The translations under genes and the position numbers were made by a program. Positions 1 to 8,829 of a stretch of DNA of 64,000 nt are shown here, piece after piece. Under the pieces are notes generated by a model, which saw only the letters and a program-made list of their open reading frames with translations, was not told the DNA's origin and did not search any database. How positions within the stretch are numbered: position 1 is the first letter of the stretch; the number at the start of each line of letters is the position of its first letter. The stretch spans positions 1,014,591-1,078,590 of the forward strand of contig BPHB01000001.1 of the NCBI GenBank assembly GCA_026003335.1, in the 5' to 3' direction. Origin of the DNA: Chitinophagales bacterium. GTDB taxonomy: Bacteria; Bacteroidota; Bacteroidia; Chitinophagales; CAIOSU01.

Positions 1-939
1 GAACATCAAAATGGCATCTACACCGTTCATACCCGTAGCAGCACCTCATGGTTTTCTGCAAGGAAGAAAACATATCGCTCCCGGGGATTGGTCGTTAGCG
101 GTGGTGTATTGGGCACTCTTGAGCTCCTACTGAAACAGAAATATGAAACCCGCACACTGCAAAACCTTTCCGACCAGTTAGGCAACCAAGTACGAACCAA
201 CTCGGAGATGATCTGCGGAGTACACTCCTTTGACCGCAAGCTCAATCATGGCATTGCCATCAGCAGTGTTTTTAATCCCGATGAAGTAACTCATGTAGAA
301 GTGGTAAAATTTCCGGATACATCCGGATTGCTGGGCCGGCTGGGCACCTTAGCTACAGGACCCGGCAAACCTGCTATACGTACACTGAAACTCCTGGTTA
401 ATATTCTGCGGAATCCGTGGAAAGTACTACGTAGCTACCTGAATCCGAAAATTATGCGGGGCACAGTTATCCTCCTTGTTATGCAAACGCTGGATAATTC
501 CATGAAGATGGTTTGGAAAAAGGGTCTCTTCGGTGGCAGAATGCATATGGAAAATCCGGGGAAAAGAGTGCCGGCATATATTGATATCGGACAGCAGGTA
601 ATGCAGCGCTATGCCGAAAAAGTAAACGGCATCGGGATAAACGCCATCACGGAAATCCTATTGGATATGTCCACTACAGCGCATATCCTTGGCGGCTGTC
701 CGATGGGTGATTCCAGAGAAACCGGTGTCGTTAACGACAAATTCGAAGTATTTGGTTACCCGAATATGTACATTTTGGATGGTTCGGTTGTGCCGGCCAA
801 TCTGGGAGTCAATCCCAGTCTCACGATTACCGCATTAAGTGAATATGCGATGGCGCAAATACCGGAGAAAGAAGGTCATCAAGGTAAAAACCTCAACGAG
901 CTGCTCCGTGAACAATCGCCCGCCTTTGTTTCGGGTTAA
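1..939 (+). CDS. GMC oxidoreductase (cholesterol oxidase-like), 5'-truncated by window edge
   Basis: The reading frame is open from base 1, so only the C-terminal part (about 312 residues) is present. A TTG near base 88 is an internal codon, not a convincing start. The end of the protein matches the GMC oxidoreductase C-terminal domain: a TAHILGGCPMGDS segment with the catalytic His region, then GYPNMYILDGSVVPANLGVNPS and LTITALSEYAM, where the Asn of NPSLT pairs with the His at the flavin. Family members are FAD-dependent alcohol or sterol oxidases/dehydrogenases. The FAD-binding Rossmann N-terminus lies outside the window, so the substrate cannot be judged. Its stop codon overlaps the frameshift-corrected end of the convergent ribD gene. 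Confidence 0.85.
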   Translation, partial: EHQNGIYTVHTRSSTSWFSARKKTYRSRGLVVSGGVLGTLELLLKQKYETRTLQNLSDQLGNQVRTNSEMICGVHSFDRKLNHGIAISSVFNPDEVTHVEVVKFPDTSGLLGRLGTLATGPGKPAIRTLKLLVNILRNPWKVLRSYLNPKIMRGTVILLVMQTLDNSMKMVWKKGLFGGRMHMENPGKRVPAYIDIGQQVMQRYAEKVNGIGINAITEILLDMSTTAHILGGCPMGDSRETGVVNDKFEVFGYPNMYILDGSVVPANLGVNPSLTITALSEYAMAQIPEKEGHQGKNLNELLREQSPAFVSG

Positions 940-1989
940 AGATTTTTTATAATCGTCAGACTATCTTCGCCCACAGTGTCTTCAGCTATCACATCTCCGG
1001 TGATTACAGGAGCTGAAATGCCGCTCCCGAAGCGCACCCTGCCGGTTAATATTCTTGCCTCATCCCAGTAACCGCTTTCAATAAAGCTATTCAGATATAA
1101 CCGCTCCTCCCTCTACCATGAGCGACAATATACCCCGGCGGTACATATCATTTAGCATAGCATGCAACAATTCGGGCCCGTCTGGTATTCTGATATAGGT
1201 GATATGACCGTTTTTGTCTTCTTTCTTTAAATTATAAACAAGCACCTGCTGTCCTGTATCATCAAAAACATGAGCCGATGGAGGCACCCGCAGGTAGCGA
1301 TCAATAATCACTCTCATAGGCTGCGCAGCATTCCACCACAAGCGGTTGGTCAGCCGGGGATTATCCGTCAACACCGTGCCGCTTCCAACAAGGATGGCGC
1401 TCTCTTCACTGCGCCAGCGATGCACCAGCCTGCGTGCGGTTTCACCCGTTATCCAATCCTGCCGGCCTGTTTTGCGCGCAAAAAACCCATCTTTAGTCTG
1501 CGCCCATTTAAGCATGATGTATGGGCGCTTCTTTTTATGAAACGTAAAGAATCTTCTGTTTAACCACGCTCCCGCTCCTTCAAGCACACCGCTGATTACC
1601 ATACAGCCTGCTTGCCTCAGCCTGTGGATGCCTTTTCCGCTCACCACGGGATTGGGATCTACATTGGCTATTACAATTTTTTTTATTCCTGCACGCAGTA
1701 TGAAGTCGGTACAGGGCGGGGTCTTACCCTGATGATTGCAGGGTTCCAGATTCACGTATAAGGTAGATTCAGGTATCCGGGGGTTCAGCTCGCGGGGAAC
1801 GGCAGCAATGGCATGCACCTCGGCATGTGGCTCACCAAATGCCTTATGATATCCTTCCCCTATGATTCTGCCGGCATATACCAGCACAGCCCCTACCATA
1901 GGATTGGGAGCAACCCGTCCGGCTCCGAGAGCAGCCAAATCCAGGCAGCGCAACATATATTTTTCATCCGTCTTTTCCTCTGCCGGCAT
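936..1989 (-). CDS. ribD: RibD, bifunctional riboflavin deaminase/reductase, with apparent frameshift near 1095
   Basis: RibD deaminates the pyrimidine intermediate of riboflavin synthesis and then reduces the ribosyl side chain. The N-terminal deaminase domain shows the zinc motifs HAE (residues 55-57) and PCNHQGKTPPC (83-93). The reductase domain follows, with LKWAQTKDG near 160 and LVGSGTVLTDNPRLT at about 200-214. The uninterrupted frame stops at 1087 just after VEGGAVI, about 50 residues short of the family. Shifting frame at about 1095 (one extra T in the sense strand) restores NSFIESGYWDEARI and a normal RibD tail ending at 936. The ATG at 1989 is preferred; a TTG at 2010 is also in frame. 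Divergent from prmC with a very short gap. The frameshift could be a sequencing error or a real lesion. Confidence 0.85.
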
Positions 1990-2022
1990 TGCGCTGATTA
2001 TTTTTGACAACTTCGCAAAGCT

Positions 2023-2907
2023 ATGACTTTGAACGACCTTTTAGAAGATGCCCGCAGGCAACTTGCCCCGATCTATGAAAAGCGGGAAATGGAAAATGTA
2101 CTGACACTGCTGTGTGAAGAGTTACTGTCTCTGCGCGGGTATAGGCTACAAAAAAATATGGTATTACATGAAACGCAAATTGCCGCTTTCCGCAATGCCG
2201 TAGCGCGATTGGCCACGCATGAGCCGATACAGTATGTATTGGGCTATGCTGACTTTTACGGAATGAAGCTTAAGGTAAACCCGCACGTTTTGATTCCACG
2301 TCCCGAAACCGAAGAGCTGGTGATAAAAGCATCTCGCATTCTGGAGGCAATGCCGCATTCTGAGAAGATAACCGTTTTAGATATCGGAACAGGAAGCGGC
2401 TGTATAGCCATAGCCTTAAAGAAAACATTTCCTTCCATTAAAGTCACCGCTCTGGAACATAGCCCGGAAGCATTGCAAGTGGCGCAGGAAAATGCTTCAG
2501 CACATAATTGCATGATCCACTTCGTAGAAGCGGATTTTCTCCGGGAATCTACCTGGAATATGCTGGGTGTTTTTCATTTTATCCTTAGCAATCCCCCGTA
2601 TATTACTCGGCAGGAATTCAGGATGCTGGATGCCCGTGTAAGAAATTATGAACCTCGCAAGGCACTAATGGCCGATGATCCCGACCCGTTTATTTTTTAC
2701 AGCAAAATCGCCTCTTTTCTGGCGCATCATCTGCATCCGAACGGCTATTGCCTGCTGGAGCTAAACAGCATGCATGCATCTGCTGTGGCTTCGGTTTTCT
2801 CCTCTTCATACCCCCATGTAGTGATAGAAAAAGATATGTATAACAATGAGCGTTTTTTAATTGTCAGAAAAAACCTGCACCATGCACATCATCACCCGGC
2901 AGATTGA
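2023..2907 (+). CDS. prmC: PrmC, release factor glutamine N5-methyltransferase
   Basis: This 294-residue protein methylates the GGQ glutamine of peptide-chain release factors RF1/RF2 using S-adenosylmethionine. Visible features are the family linker IPRPETEELV (91-100), the SAM-binding loop DIGTGSGCIAIAL (120-132) and the NPPY active-site motif (190-193) that holds the target glutamine. The N-terminal 80 residues form the helical release-factor-binding part. Length is typical. It starts 12-30 bases from the divergent ribD start, so promoters for each must lie within the neighbour's 5' region. The 3' end overlaps the next gene by 26 bases, indicating co-transcription. Confidence 0.94.
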   Translation: MTLNDLLEDARRQLAPIYEKREMENVLTLLCEELLSLRGYRLQKNMVLHETQIAAFRNAVARLATHEPIQYVLGYADFYGMKLKVNPHVLIPRPETEELVIKASRILEAMPHSEKITVLDIGTGSGCIAIALKKTFPSIKVTALEHSPEALQVAQENASAHNCMIHFVEADFLRESTWNMLGVFHFILSNPPYITRQEFRMLDARVRNYEPRKALMADDPDPFIFYSKIASFLAHHLHPNGYCLLELNSMHASAVASVFSSSYPHVVIEKDMYNNERFLIVRKNLHHAHHHPAD

Positions 2908-3304
2908 ATTCTCCACACAAGGGTTCAGTAGTATTTACAACATAACTGACAGCATTCAGTCTCTGTTAGACAACTCAGGGCTCACAGAGGGACAGGTGCT
3001 TATTTTCGGTGTGGGCTCCACTACCGGCATTTGCACGCTGGAGTTTGAGCCAGGCTTAGTCAATCATGACCTGAAAAACATGCTGGAACACATTGCCTCT
3101 TACAAGCAGCACTATGCTCACAATAAAACATGGGGTGACGATAATGGGGCTTCTCACCTGCGCTCGGCACTCATTGGTACTTCGCTGAACGTTCCCTTTA
3201 CAGGAGGGAAGCTCCTGTTAGGTACCTGGCAGCAAATTGTGTTTATTGATTTTGATACCTGCCCGCGCAACCGCAAAGTCATCGTGCAATTTACCGGTTG
3301 CTGA
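2882..3304 (+). CDS. YjbQ/UPF0047 family protein
   Basis: A 140-residue protein of the YjbQ (UPF0047, COG0432) family. Members are annotated as thiamine-phosphate-synthase-like because the E. coli protein shows weak such activity; the physiological role is unsettled. The conserved C-terminal block is clear: WGDDNGASHLRSALIGTS, then VPFTGGKLLLGTWQQIVFID and a PRNRKVIVQFTG ending. The ATG at 2882 (MHIITRQIEF) is chosen over an in-frame TTG at 2861 because it matches family N-termini. It lies inside the 3' end of prmC, so the two are probably translationally linked. Confidence 0.88.
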   Translation: MHIITRQIEFSTQGFSSIYNITDSIQSLLDNSGLTEGQVLIFGVGSTTGICTLEFEPGLVNHDLKNMLEHIASYKQHYAHNKTWGDDNGASHLRSALIGTSLNVPFTGGKLLLGTWQQIVFIDFDTCPRNRKVIVQFTGC

Positions 3305-3397
3305 ATCAAAAAACATCAGATAAGGTTAACTTTAAACGTCAGCTTCGTTTCATGTGTGAAGGTGATAAAGCGTTTGTTGTTTTTAAATATTTAAATC

Positions 3398-4402
3398 ATG
3401 TTGCTATTGATTACTACCACCCTGCTGCTTGGCAGCCTTCTGTTGTCAGCTCAGGAATCTCCCGTACAGGGCGATGATCTTCTGAAATGCCTGGGCCAGC
3501 CACGAAACAGTGAATATGTATCCAAGCTGAATGCCTTTATTGGCAACAAAGAACCTAAAGAAGAAATCTCGTTTCTTAATTACGGCAAAGGCATTCAGGT
3601 AAATATTGAAAGGTCTATCGTAAAAAGCATTGACCTGTACAACTCAAACAACCCTTATAGCGCTGAGTTTAAGCGTTTCCCGGGTGAGCTTCCTCTGGGG
3701 ATCAGCTTTAATCACACTATATTTCAGGTTAAACAACGCATAGGAGAAGGTTATGAAACCTCCGGTGAGGTAGATGGTGCTTTTCAGCTCATCAAAATTT
3801 TTAAGCTCAATGAAAATGATGACTATAAAATGGTAATTGAATTTAATGTGGGAAGGATGGTAGTCATGTCGCTTTCCTACATTGAGGGAGGCGCTGGCGG
3901 AGCTGACACTCCTGAAAAAGTGGAAGCCGCCATGGCCGGATTCAAGGGTAATGACTTTTTCACCATGATGCGGAAAAACCAGTATAACCTGGAGTATGGT
4001 CGTTTCCGCGACTTACTGGGACTACCGACCTACTACAGCCGAACCAGACAGCTCTTTGCTGATAAAGGAGTGGATGTGTTGTTTAATTCTTCAGGAAGCA
4101 TTGAGAGTATCACCCTCTATGCAGGTGGACAACCCACCGGCTATAAAGATTACGTTTTTAAGCCCTATGAACTAGACCTTCCCTTTGGCATCAGGATGGA
4201 AAACACACGGCAGGCATTGCTGAAAAAACTGGGCGAACCGGCATCTGCCGATGGCAACCTGATCACCTATAACGAGCGTTATGCCCTCTTTCAGATAGCC
4301 TTTAAAGGTGATAAAATTGATTACGTAAGAATAGCTGTGGACCATCAGCGGGAGCTGCCTAAAGGAGCTCCGTCCAAGCCTTATGTTCCCAAGCAAAACT
4401 GA
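3398..4402 (+). CDS. Secreted protein of unknown function with internal duplication
   Basis: No family recognised. The 334-residue product begins with a short signal peptide (LLITTTLLLGSLLLSAQ). The mature part seems to consist of two related halves of about 140 residues. Each opens with an LG(Q/L)P motif, continues with a V-rich strand and an I-(K/E)-SI-(D/T)-LY strand, then LPLGI or LPFGI, an LG/IG motif, and a final strand pair ending in VIEF or IAFKG. This suggests a duplicated beta-rich domain in the periplasm or outer envelope. It stands alone on the plus strand. An 18-base inverted repeat sits at its stop codon, between it and the convergent cytochrome-like gene. Confidence 0.7.
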   Translation: MLLLITTTLLLGSLLLSAQESPVQGDDLLKCLGQPRNSEYVSKLNAFIGNKEPKEEISFLNYGKGIQVNIERSIVKSIDLYNSNNPYSAEFKRFPGELPLGISFNHTIFQVKQRIGEGYETSGEVDGAFQLIKIFKLNENDDYKMVIEFNVGRMVVMSLSYIEGGAGGADTPEKVEAAMAGFKGNDFFTMMRKNQYNLEYGRFRDLLGLPTYYSRTRQLFADKGVDVLFNSSGSIESITLYAGGQPTGYKDYVFKPYELDLPFGIRMENTRQALLKKLGEPASADGNLITYNERYALFQIAFKGDKIDYVRIAVDHQRELPKGAPSKPYVPKQN

Positions 4403-4416
4403 GGAAACTTCCTCAG
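4399..4416. terminator. Short inverted repeat between convergent genes, possible bidirectional terminator
   Basis: CTGAGGAAACTTCCTCAG is a perfect 8-base inverted repeat with a 2-base centre (about 7 pairs with a 4-base loop as a hairpin). It covers the stop codon of the upstream plus-strand gene and ends 2 bases before the end of the minus-strand gene. No strong T-run follows on either side, so intrinsic termination is plausible but not certain. Confidence 0.4.
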
Positions 4417-4418
4417 CC

Positions 4419-5180
4419 TCAGAGTTTCACTACTTTGCGTGTGACTACTAATGCCTCTCCTGCACTCAGTCGCAGCAGATACACACCTGCATGCAGATCA
4501 ACAGGAAGTACTACGGAATGACGTCCCGATGCAACAACTGACTCCATCAGAGAAGCTACCTTTTTACCATGCACATCAAACAACTCCAGTCTTGCATGCC
4601 CGGTATTTTCCATAAAAAAGTCCACCTTAAACGTATGTGCAAACGGATTGGGACTGACGGATAATTCACTGCCAAATGTCAGCAGGTCTTCGGTACTTAC
4701 CCCGAAATCACAGATGCTGATAGAGTCATTCACCGCAATTACACCCGTATCAGGTGCTCCGGCAAGCACCCAGGAAAACAGCAACCGGAGGGTGGAATCC
4801 GGAAGACTCGGCTGACCATCGGGCATGTCTGCCCCTTCAAAAGGATCTTTAAGGGCCATGGGAGTATTGCCCGCACAACGCATCACTTTTCGCAACAGAT
4901 AGCTCTGCACGGGAGCAAACGGCACTATAAGCTTATGACCAACTGAATCTTTTGCATAAGGATTTCTCGGGGTGCCATTAATGAGCTGACCATAGAGAGT
5001 TGCCATCGGAGCATCCACATTGAAAGAGTTGATAGGATTACCGCTTCCGTGGCAGGATGAGGAACTGCATTTGGTGTGCAGCACCTGGTAAATATTTTCC
5101 CATGTGCTCTGGGCACTAACAAGGTGCGCAGACAGCACAACTGTTAACATGGTAAAGCTCTTAATGGTTATAGTCTTCAT
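4419..5180 (-). CDS. T9SS-exported cytochrome c-like protein
   Basis: A 253-residue secreted protein with signal peptide MKTITIKSFTMLTVVLSAHL followed by VSAQ. The mature N-terminus carries CSSSSCHG (C38, C43, H44), a CX4CH variant of the CXXCH heme site. About 100 residues later comes ADMPDG, then LPDSTLRLLFSWVLAGAPD. This resembles the axial-Met segment and closing helix of cytochrome-like domains in Bacteroidota and Planctomycetota surface proteins. The last 75 residues are a type A T9SS sorting domain (SVSPNPF, LELFDVHGKKV, GVYLLRLSAG, ending RKVVKL), predicting outer-membrane export. The ATG at 5180 is preferred over an upstream in-frame start at 5231 because it begins the signal peptide. 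Whether CX4CH holds covalent heme is unproven. Confidence 0.78.
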   Translation of the reverse strand: MKTITIKSFTMLTVVLSAHLVSAQSTWENIYQVLHTKCSSSSCHGSGNPINSFNVDAPMATLYGQLINGTPRNPYAKDSVGHKLIVPFAPVQSYLLRKVMRCAGNTPMALKDPFEGADMPDGQPSLPDSTLRLLFSWVLAGAPDTGVIAVNDSISICDFGVSTEDLLTFGSELSVSPNPFAHTFKVDFFMENTGHARLELFDVHGKKVASLMESVVASGRHSVVLPVDLHAGVYLLRLSAGEALVVTRKVVKL

Positions 5181-5268
5181 ATTCCTTATGCGTTTTTGAA
5201 TCTGCGAAAGAAAGCAATTTATCACTAACAATCCACATTAATTTTCGGTAAATTTTCTCCAATAGCGC

Positions 5269-7083
5269 TCATGGAGCAAAAGCTTTTTTTGATTCTTTTC
5301 TTTTTCTCAGGTTATGATCAAGATAAATCTTGCGAAGGCGGATACTTTTGGGGGTTACTTCCACATACTCATCAGCCTGGATATACTCCATAGCTTCTTC
5401 CAGAGAAAATTTAACGGCAGGGGCAATTTTCATTTTGTCATCGGAGCCCGCAGCCCGTATATTGGTTAATTTCTTGGTGATATTTACGTTGACCACCAGA
5501 TCATCAGGACGATTGTGCTCCCCTATTACCTGTCCGCTATATACTTCCTCTCCGGGTTCAATAAAAAACTTTCCACGATCCTGAAGTTTGTCAATAGAAT
5601 AAGCAATAGCAGTTCCGGTTTCCATGGCAATGAGCGAACCCGCAGTACGCTCAGGAATATCTCCCTTCCACGGTTCAAAACTTTTAAAGCGATGAGCCAT
5701 GATGGCTTCTCCCTGAGTAACGGTAAGAATAATATTTCGCAATCCGATCAATCCCCGGGACGGGATGGTAAATTCCAGATGAATACTATCTCCTTTGGGT
5801 TGCATGACAATCAGTTCGCCTCTGCGCCTGGTTACCTGCTCAATCACCTTTCCGGCTGTTTCTTCCGGCACATCAATGGTGAGGACCTCAACCGGCTCGC
5901 ATTTCTTTCCCTCTATTTCCTTGATGATTACCCGTGGTTGCCCCACCTGTAGCTCGTAGCCCTCACGCCTCATGGTTTCAATTAAAATACTCAGATGCAG
6001 AATGCCTCTTCCATATACGATGTAGCTATCGGGCGAGTCGGTTTCTTCCACCCGCATGGCAAGATTGCGCTCTGTTTCTTTGAAAAGCCGCTCACGTAAA
6101 TGACGGGAAGTAACAAACCGGCCTTCCTTACCAAAAAATGGCGAGTCATTCACGGTAAACAACATACTTATGGTAGGCTCGTCAATGGTGATAGGTGGCA
6201 AGCCTTCGGGCTGTTCAAAGTCGGCAATAGTGTCGCCAATTTCAAAACCTTCAATACCATTCACCGCACATAGATCGCCACAGGCTACCGCCTCCACCTT
6301 AACCTTGCCTAACCCCTCAAAAGTGAAAAGTTCTTTTACGCGGCTTTTCACTATGCTGCCATCCCGTTTCACCAGCGATACAGGGCTGTTTGCCTTCAGG
6401 GTTCCACGGGCAACACGCCCTATGGCAATGCGGCCAATGTAGTTGGAATAGTCCAGCGCAGTGATTTGCATCTGCACGGTGCCTTCCTTAACAGGAGGTG
6501 GCGGCACATGCTCCAGAATCATATCCAGCAAAGGCGTGATGTCCTGTGTTCTTACGCGCCAGTCTGTGGACATCCAGTTTTGCTTAGCAGAGCCATACAC
6601 GGTAGGAAACTCAATCTGATCATCCTGCTGAGCAAGGTTAAAAATGAGTTCAAACATCGCTTCATGTACTTCATCGGGGCGACAGTTTTCCTTATCCACC
6701 TTATTGATAACCACCAACGGCTTGAGCCCCTGATTTAAAGCTTTGGAGAGTACATAGCGCGTTTGCGGCATGGGGCCTTCAAAAGCATCTACCAGCACCA
6801 GGGCTCCATCGGCCATGTTGAGCACACGCTCTACTTCTCCGCCAAAGTCCGCATGTCCGGGTGTATCAATGATGTTAATCTTAACTCCCTTGTAGATGAC
6901 TGCCACATTTTTGGAAACAATGGTAATGCCGCGCTCCCTTTCCAGTTCATTATTATCCAGAATAAGCTCTCCGGTAACCTGATGTTCCTGAAAAACCTTG
7001 CACGCATGAATGATTTTATCAACGAGGGTAGTTTTTCCATGATCTACATGGGCGATAATAGCTACATTGCGAATGTTGGTCAT
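5269..7083 (-). CDS. typA: TypA/BipA ribosome-associated GTPase
   Basis: A translational GTPase related to EF-G that acts in ribosome assembly and stress adaptation. G-motifs are clear: AHVDHGKTT (11-19), RERGIT switch I, DTPGHADF, and NKVD for guanine recognition. Domain II, the EF-G-like III and V domains and the BipA-specific C-terminal domain follow; [25 protein letters not shown] and SRGLIGLRN are typical. The 604-residue length fits. The ATG at 7083 ([13 protein letters not shown]) is chosen over an in-frame start 21 bases upstream, since it fits family N-termini. Divergent from the AidB-type gene, with a TAnnTTTG element upstream. Confidence 0.96.
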   Translation of the reverse strand: MTNIRNVAIIAHVDHGKTTLVDKIIHACKVFQEHQVTGELILDNNELERERGITIVSKNVAVIYKGVKINIIDTPGHADFGGEVERVLNMADGALVLVDAFEGPMPQTRYVLSKALNQGLKPLVVINKVDKENCRPDEVHEAMFELIFNLAQQDDQIEFPTVYGSAKQNWMSTDWRVRTQDITPLLDMILEHVPPPPVKEGTVQMQITALDYSNYIGRIAIGRVARGTLKANSPVSLVKRDGSIVKSRVKELFTFEGLGKVKVEAVACGDLCAVNGIEGFEIGDTIADFEQPEGLPPITIDEPTISMLFTVNDSPFFGKEGRFVTSRHLRERLFKETERNLAMRVEETDSPDSYIVYGRGILHLSILIETMRREGYELQVGQPRVIIKEIEGKKCEPVEVLTIDVPEETAGKVIEQVTRRRGELIVMQPKGDSIHLEFTIPSRGLIGLRNIILTVTQGEAIMAHRFKSFEPWKGDIPERTAGSLIAMETGTAIAYSIDKLQDRGKFFIEPGEEVYSGQVIGEHNRPDDLVVNVNITKKLTNIRAAGSDDKMKIAPAVKFSLEEAMEYIQADEYVEVTPKSIRLRKIYLDHNLRKRKESKKAFAP

Positions 7084-7101
7084 ATTTTTTAAAATCGGTT
7101 G

Positions 7102-7109
7102 CAAAAATA
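7102..7109 (-). promoter_or_regulatory. Putative Bacteroidota -7 element for typA
   Basis: Read on the minus strand this is TATTTTTG, an exact match to the Bacteroidota -7 consensus TAnnTTTG, about 19 bases upstream of the typA ATG. No convincing -33 TTG was found at the expected distance, so the call rests on the -7 box and its position. Confidence 0.45.
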
Positions 7110-7146
7110 CGACAAAAGAAAGCCTGACCGGGCGAATGGCTTCTTT

Positions 7147-7154
7147 TATCTTTA
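7147..7154 (+). promoter_or_regulatory. Putative -7 element for the AidB-like gene
   Basis: TATCTTTA matches TAnnTTTG at 7 of 8 positions and lies 21 bases upstream of the ATG at 7176. Together with the opposite-strand element at 7102-7109 it would give a divergent promoter pair in the 92-base intergenic region. Confidence 0.35.
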
Positions 7155-7175
7155 CCGATAAAACCTCAAGAGCCC

Positions 7176-8816
7176 ATGAAAACCCATGAAGTCTTCAACC
7201 AACCTCCTGCTCTGGAACATTTTAATTTGTATGATACGGACCGGCTGCTCACCTCACTGATTGCAGCACATGGAGCTCAATGGGCGGAATCTACTCTAAA
7301 AGAATACGGCAGTAAGCTGGGCAGCCCTGAATGGATTGAAAAAGGATTTCTTGCCAATACCTACACTCCGGTTTTTCATTCCCATGATCGCTTTGGTAAC
7401 CGCATTGATTATATAGAATATCACCCTGCCTATCACGAGCTGATGGCAGCAGGCATTTACTATCATCTTCATGCGTTGCCCTGGGTGGAAGAAAGAAAGG
7501 GAGCCCACATGGCACGGCTGGCTTTAAATTACCTGCATGCGCAGAACGAAGCAGGCACCTGCTGCCCTATCACGATGACCTTTTCCTGCATACCTCCGCT
7601 CAGCAAATATTTTCCGAAGAAGGAAGAGTGGATACCCCGCATTCTGAGCCGCCACTATGATGCCGGCAATAAACCTTACACCGAAAAAGCAGGCATTACC
7701 ATTGGCATGGCCATGACCGAAAAGCAAGGAGGCACAGACGTCAGAGCGAATACCACGCGTGCTGTTCCTCTGAGCCGCAGAGGACCCGGAGAAGCCTATT
7801 CCCTTACCGGTCATAAGTGGTTTTGTTCAGCCCCCATGTGTGACGCTTTCCTTACATTGGCTTATACCGATAACGGATTATCGTGTTTCCTTCTTCCGCG
7901 CTGGCTACCAGATGGCACAAAAAACAGCTGGTATATTCAGCGGCTGAAAAACAAGCTGGGCAATCGTTCCAATGCCTCCAGCGAAATTGAAATGGAGCAG
8001 GCCACTGCCTGGCTTATAGGAGAAGAAGGCCGTGGTGTACCTACTATCATTGAAATGGTGGCCATGACCCGTTATGACTGTATGATTGGCTCTTCAGGGC
8101 TGATGAAACGCGGAGTCACTGAAGCAGTACACCATTGCAGCTATCGCAAGGTGCAAGGTAAGCAGCTCATTCATCACCCGCTGATGCAAAATGTATTGGC
8201 CGACCTGTGTATTGAAGCTGAGGCGGCTTTGGCTCTTACCTGCCGTGCAGCCCGATGTCTGGAAAACGCCTCTTCCGAACAAGAGCAGCTTCTGCTGCGC
8301 CTGCTGCTGCCGGTAGGGAAATACTGGATTACCAAGCGTGCCGGCCCTTTGCTGGCCGAAGCCATGGAATGTATCGGAGGCAACGGCTATGTGGAGCAAA
8401 GCATTTTACCCCGTCTTTACCGCGAAGCACCCGTCAACGCAATATGGGAAGGCAGCGGCAACGTGCAATGTCTGGATGTATTAAGAGCAATCAGTAAAAA
8501 TGCTGAAGCCCTTGACGTATTTCTGTCGGAACTGGAACAGGCACGGGGAAAACACCCGATGTACGATGAGTATTTGCAATATCTTAAAATTAACCTGACG
8601 ATGTTTCAAAACGAGCCTGGACAGGCAAGACGATTTACCGAAAGTCTGGCAACAGCAATGCAGGCAGCTCAGCTATTGCAATATGGGAATCAGGCAGTGG
8701 CAGAAGCATTTTGTGTGTCGCGGCTGGGCAACCGAAACGGACACCTGCATGGCAACCTTCCGAACGGGGTCGCCTGTATGGAGATTATCCAGCGGCATCA
8801 GCCGCTGGCACTCTGA
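7176..8816 (+). CDS. AidB-type acyl-CoA dehydrogenase family protein
   Basis: A 546-residue flavoprotein of the acyl-CoA dehydrogenase superfamily, closest in motifs and length to AidB (E. coli, about 541 residues), a protein of the adaptive response to DNA alkylation. Diagnostic segments are MAMTEKQGGTDVRANTTRA (about 178-196, FAD-binding region), GHKWFCSAPMCDAFL, and the C-terminal GGNGYVEQSILPRLYREA followed by PVNAIWEGSGNVQCLDVLR. The N-terminal HEVFNQPPALEHFNLYDTD also fits AidB. No ada or alk genes are adjacent, so a role in alkylation protection versus ordinary acyl-CoA oxidation is open. It overlaps nothing and ends 13 bases before the convergent phosphoesterase. Confidence 0.88.
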   Translation: MKTHEVFNQPPALEHFNLYDTDRLLTSLIAAHGAQWAESTLKEYGSKLGSPEWIEKGFLANTYTPVFHSHDRFGNRIDYIEYHPAYHELMAAGIYYHLHALPWVEERKGAHMARLALNYLHAQNEAGTCCPITMTFSCIPPLSKYFPKKEEWIPRILSRHYDAGNKPYTEKAGITIGMAMTEKQGGTDVRANTTRAVPLSRRGPGEAYSLTGHKWFCSAPMCDAFLTLAYTDNGLSCFLLPRWLPDGTKNSWYIQRLKNKLGNRSNASSEIEMEQATAWLIGEEGRGVPTIIEMVAMTRYDCMIGSSGLMKRGVTEAVHHCSYRKVQGKQLIHHPLMQNVLADLCIEAEAALALTCRAARCLENASSEQEQLLLRLLLPVGKYWITKRAGPLLAEAMECIGGNGYVEQSILPRLYREAPVNAIWEGSGNVQCLDVLRAISKNAEALDVFLSELEQARGKHPMYDEYLQYLKINLTMFQNEPGQARRFTESLATAMQAAQLLQYGNQAVAEAFCVSRLGNRNGHLHGNLPNGVACMEIIQRHQPLAL

Positions 8817-8829
8817 AACACTGCTGGAT

